DNA from: Burkholderiales bacterium
GTDB taxonomy: Bacteria; Pseudomonadota; Gammaproteobacteria; Burkholderiales; Casimicrobiaceae
Direction of reading: 5' to 3'
Length of the DNA: 6,599 bases
Assembly: GCA_025935435.1 (NCBI GenBank)
Contig: JAICVH010000139.1
Coordinates: 1-6,599, forward strand
In this document: positions 6,517-6,599 of the stretch, piece by piece
Layout of the letters: each line of letters begins with the position of its first letter
How positions within the stretch are numbered: the first letter of the stretch is position 1
The notes under the pieces: generated by a model
What the model was told of the DNA's origin: nothing
Database searches by the model: none
What the model saw: the letters and a program-made list of their open reading frames with translations, nothing else
Program-made: the position numbers and the translations under genes

Positions 6517-6599
6517 ATGGATCCCAACGATCCGAAGCTCCGTTCGTTCGTTTCGGTCGCGCCGAATTCCCACTTTCCGATCCAGAACCTGCCGTACGG
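6517..6599 (+). CDS. fahA: Fumarylacetoacetase, N-terminal part
   Basis: Only the first 27 codons and two bases are in the window. The ATG at 6517 is the first start after an in-frame TGA at 6508-6510. The N-terminus MDPNDPKLRSFVSV followed by HFPIQNLPY (residues 19-27) matches the (D/H)FPIQNLPxG motif that opens bacterial and eukaryotic fumarylacetoacetases. The enzyme splits fumarylacetoacetate into fumarate and acetoacetate, the last step of the homogentisate pathway, which agrees with its place 65 nt downstream of hmgA. I see no convincing ribosome binding site, terminator or promoter in the 6452-6516 gap, so co-transcription with hmgA is likely. Confidence 0.85.
   Translation, partial: MDPNDPKLRSFVSVAPNSHFPIQNLPY

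Overview
The window is G+C-rich (about two thirds by eye) with tightly packed genes, all on the + strand. Protein style, codon use and gene order suggest a beta-proteobacterium of the Burkholderia type. This is an inference from the sequence, not a database result.

Positions 1-5168 hold most of a CO-dehydrogenase-like (Cox, xanthine dehydrogenase superfamily) molybdenum hydroxylase locus. It starts inside the large molybdopterin subunit (coxL, C-terminal 149 residues) and continues with the FAD subunit (coxM). A short intergenic gap (1258-1388) then carries a strong 11-bp GC hairpin and a possible promoter. After the gap come the accessory genes: coxD (MoxR-type AAA+ ATPase), coxE (von Willebrand A protein), coxG (SRPBCC protein with a C-terminal membrane anchor) and an XdhC/CoxF-family maturation gene. 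The DE and XdhC/hmgA junctions overlap by 4 nt (ATGA and, with the preferred start, GTGA). The other accessory gaps are 12 and 16 nt, so coxD to hmgA looks like one transcription unit. The iron-sulfur subunit (coxS) is not between L and M and must lie upstream or elsewhere.

Positions 5165-6599 hold the start of a homogentisate catabolic module: complete hmgA (homogentisate 1,2-dioxygenase, with all iron ligands present) and the first 27 codons of a fumarylacetoacetase gene (fahA). Together these take homogentisate towards fumarate and acetoacetate; the maleylacetoacetate isomerase step is not visible here.

Proposed joint working: CoxL/M plus an unseen CoxS form the hydroxylase. CoxD, CoxE and the XdhC protein mature its Mo cofactor, and CoxG links it to the membrane or quinone pool. 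The substrate cannot be read from this window, because the active-site loop that separates true (form I) CO dehydrogenases from relatives lies upstream of position 1. The junction of the maturation genes with hmgA is the most interesting organisational point. I found no tRNA, rRNA, CRISPR array, insertion sequence or clear novel system.
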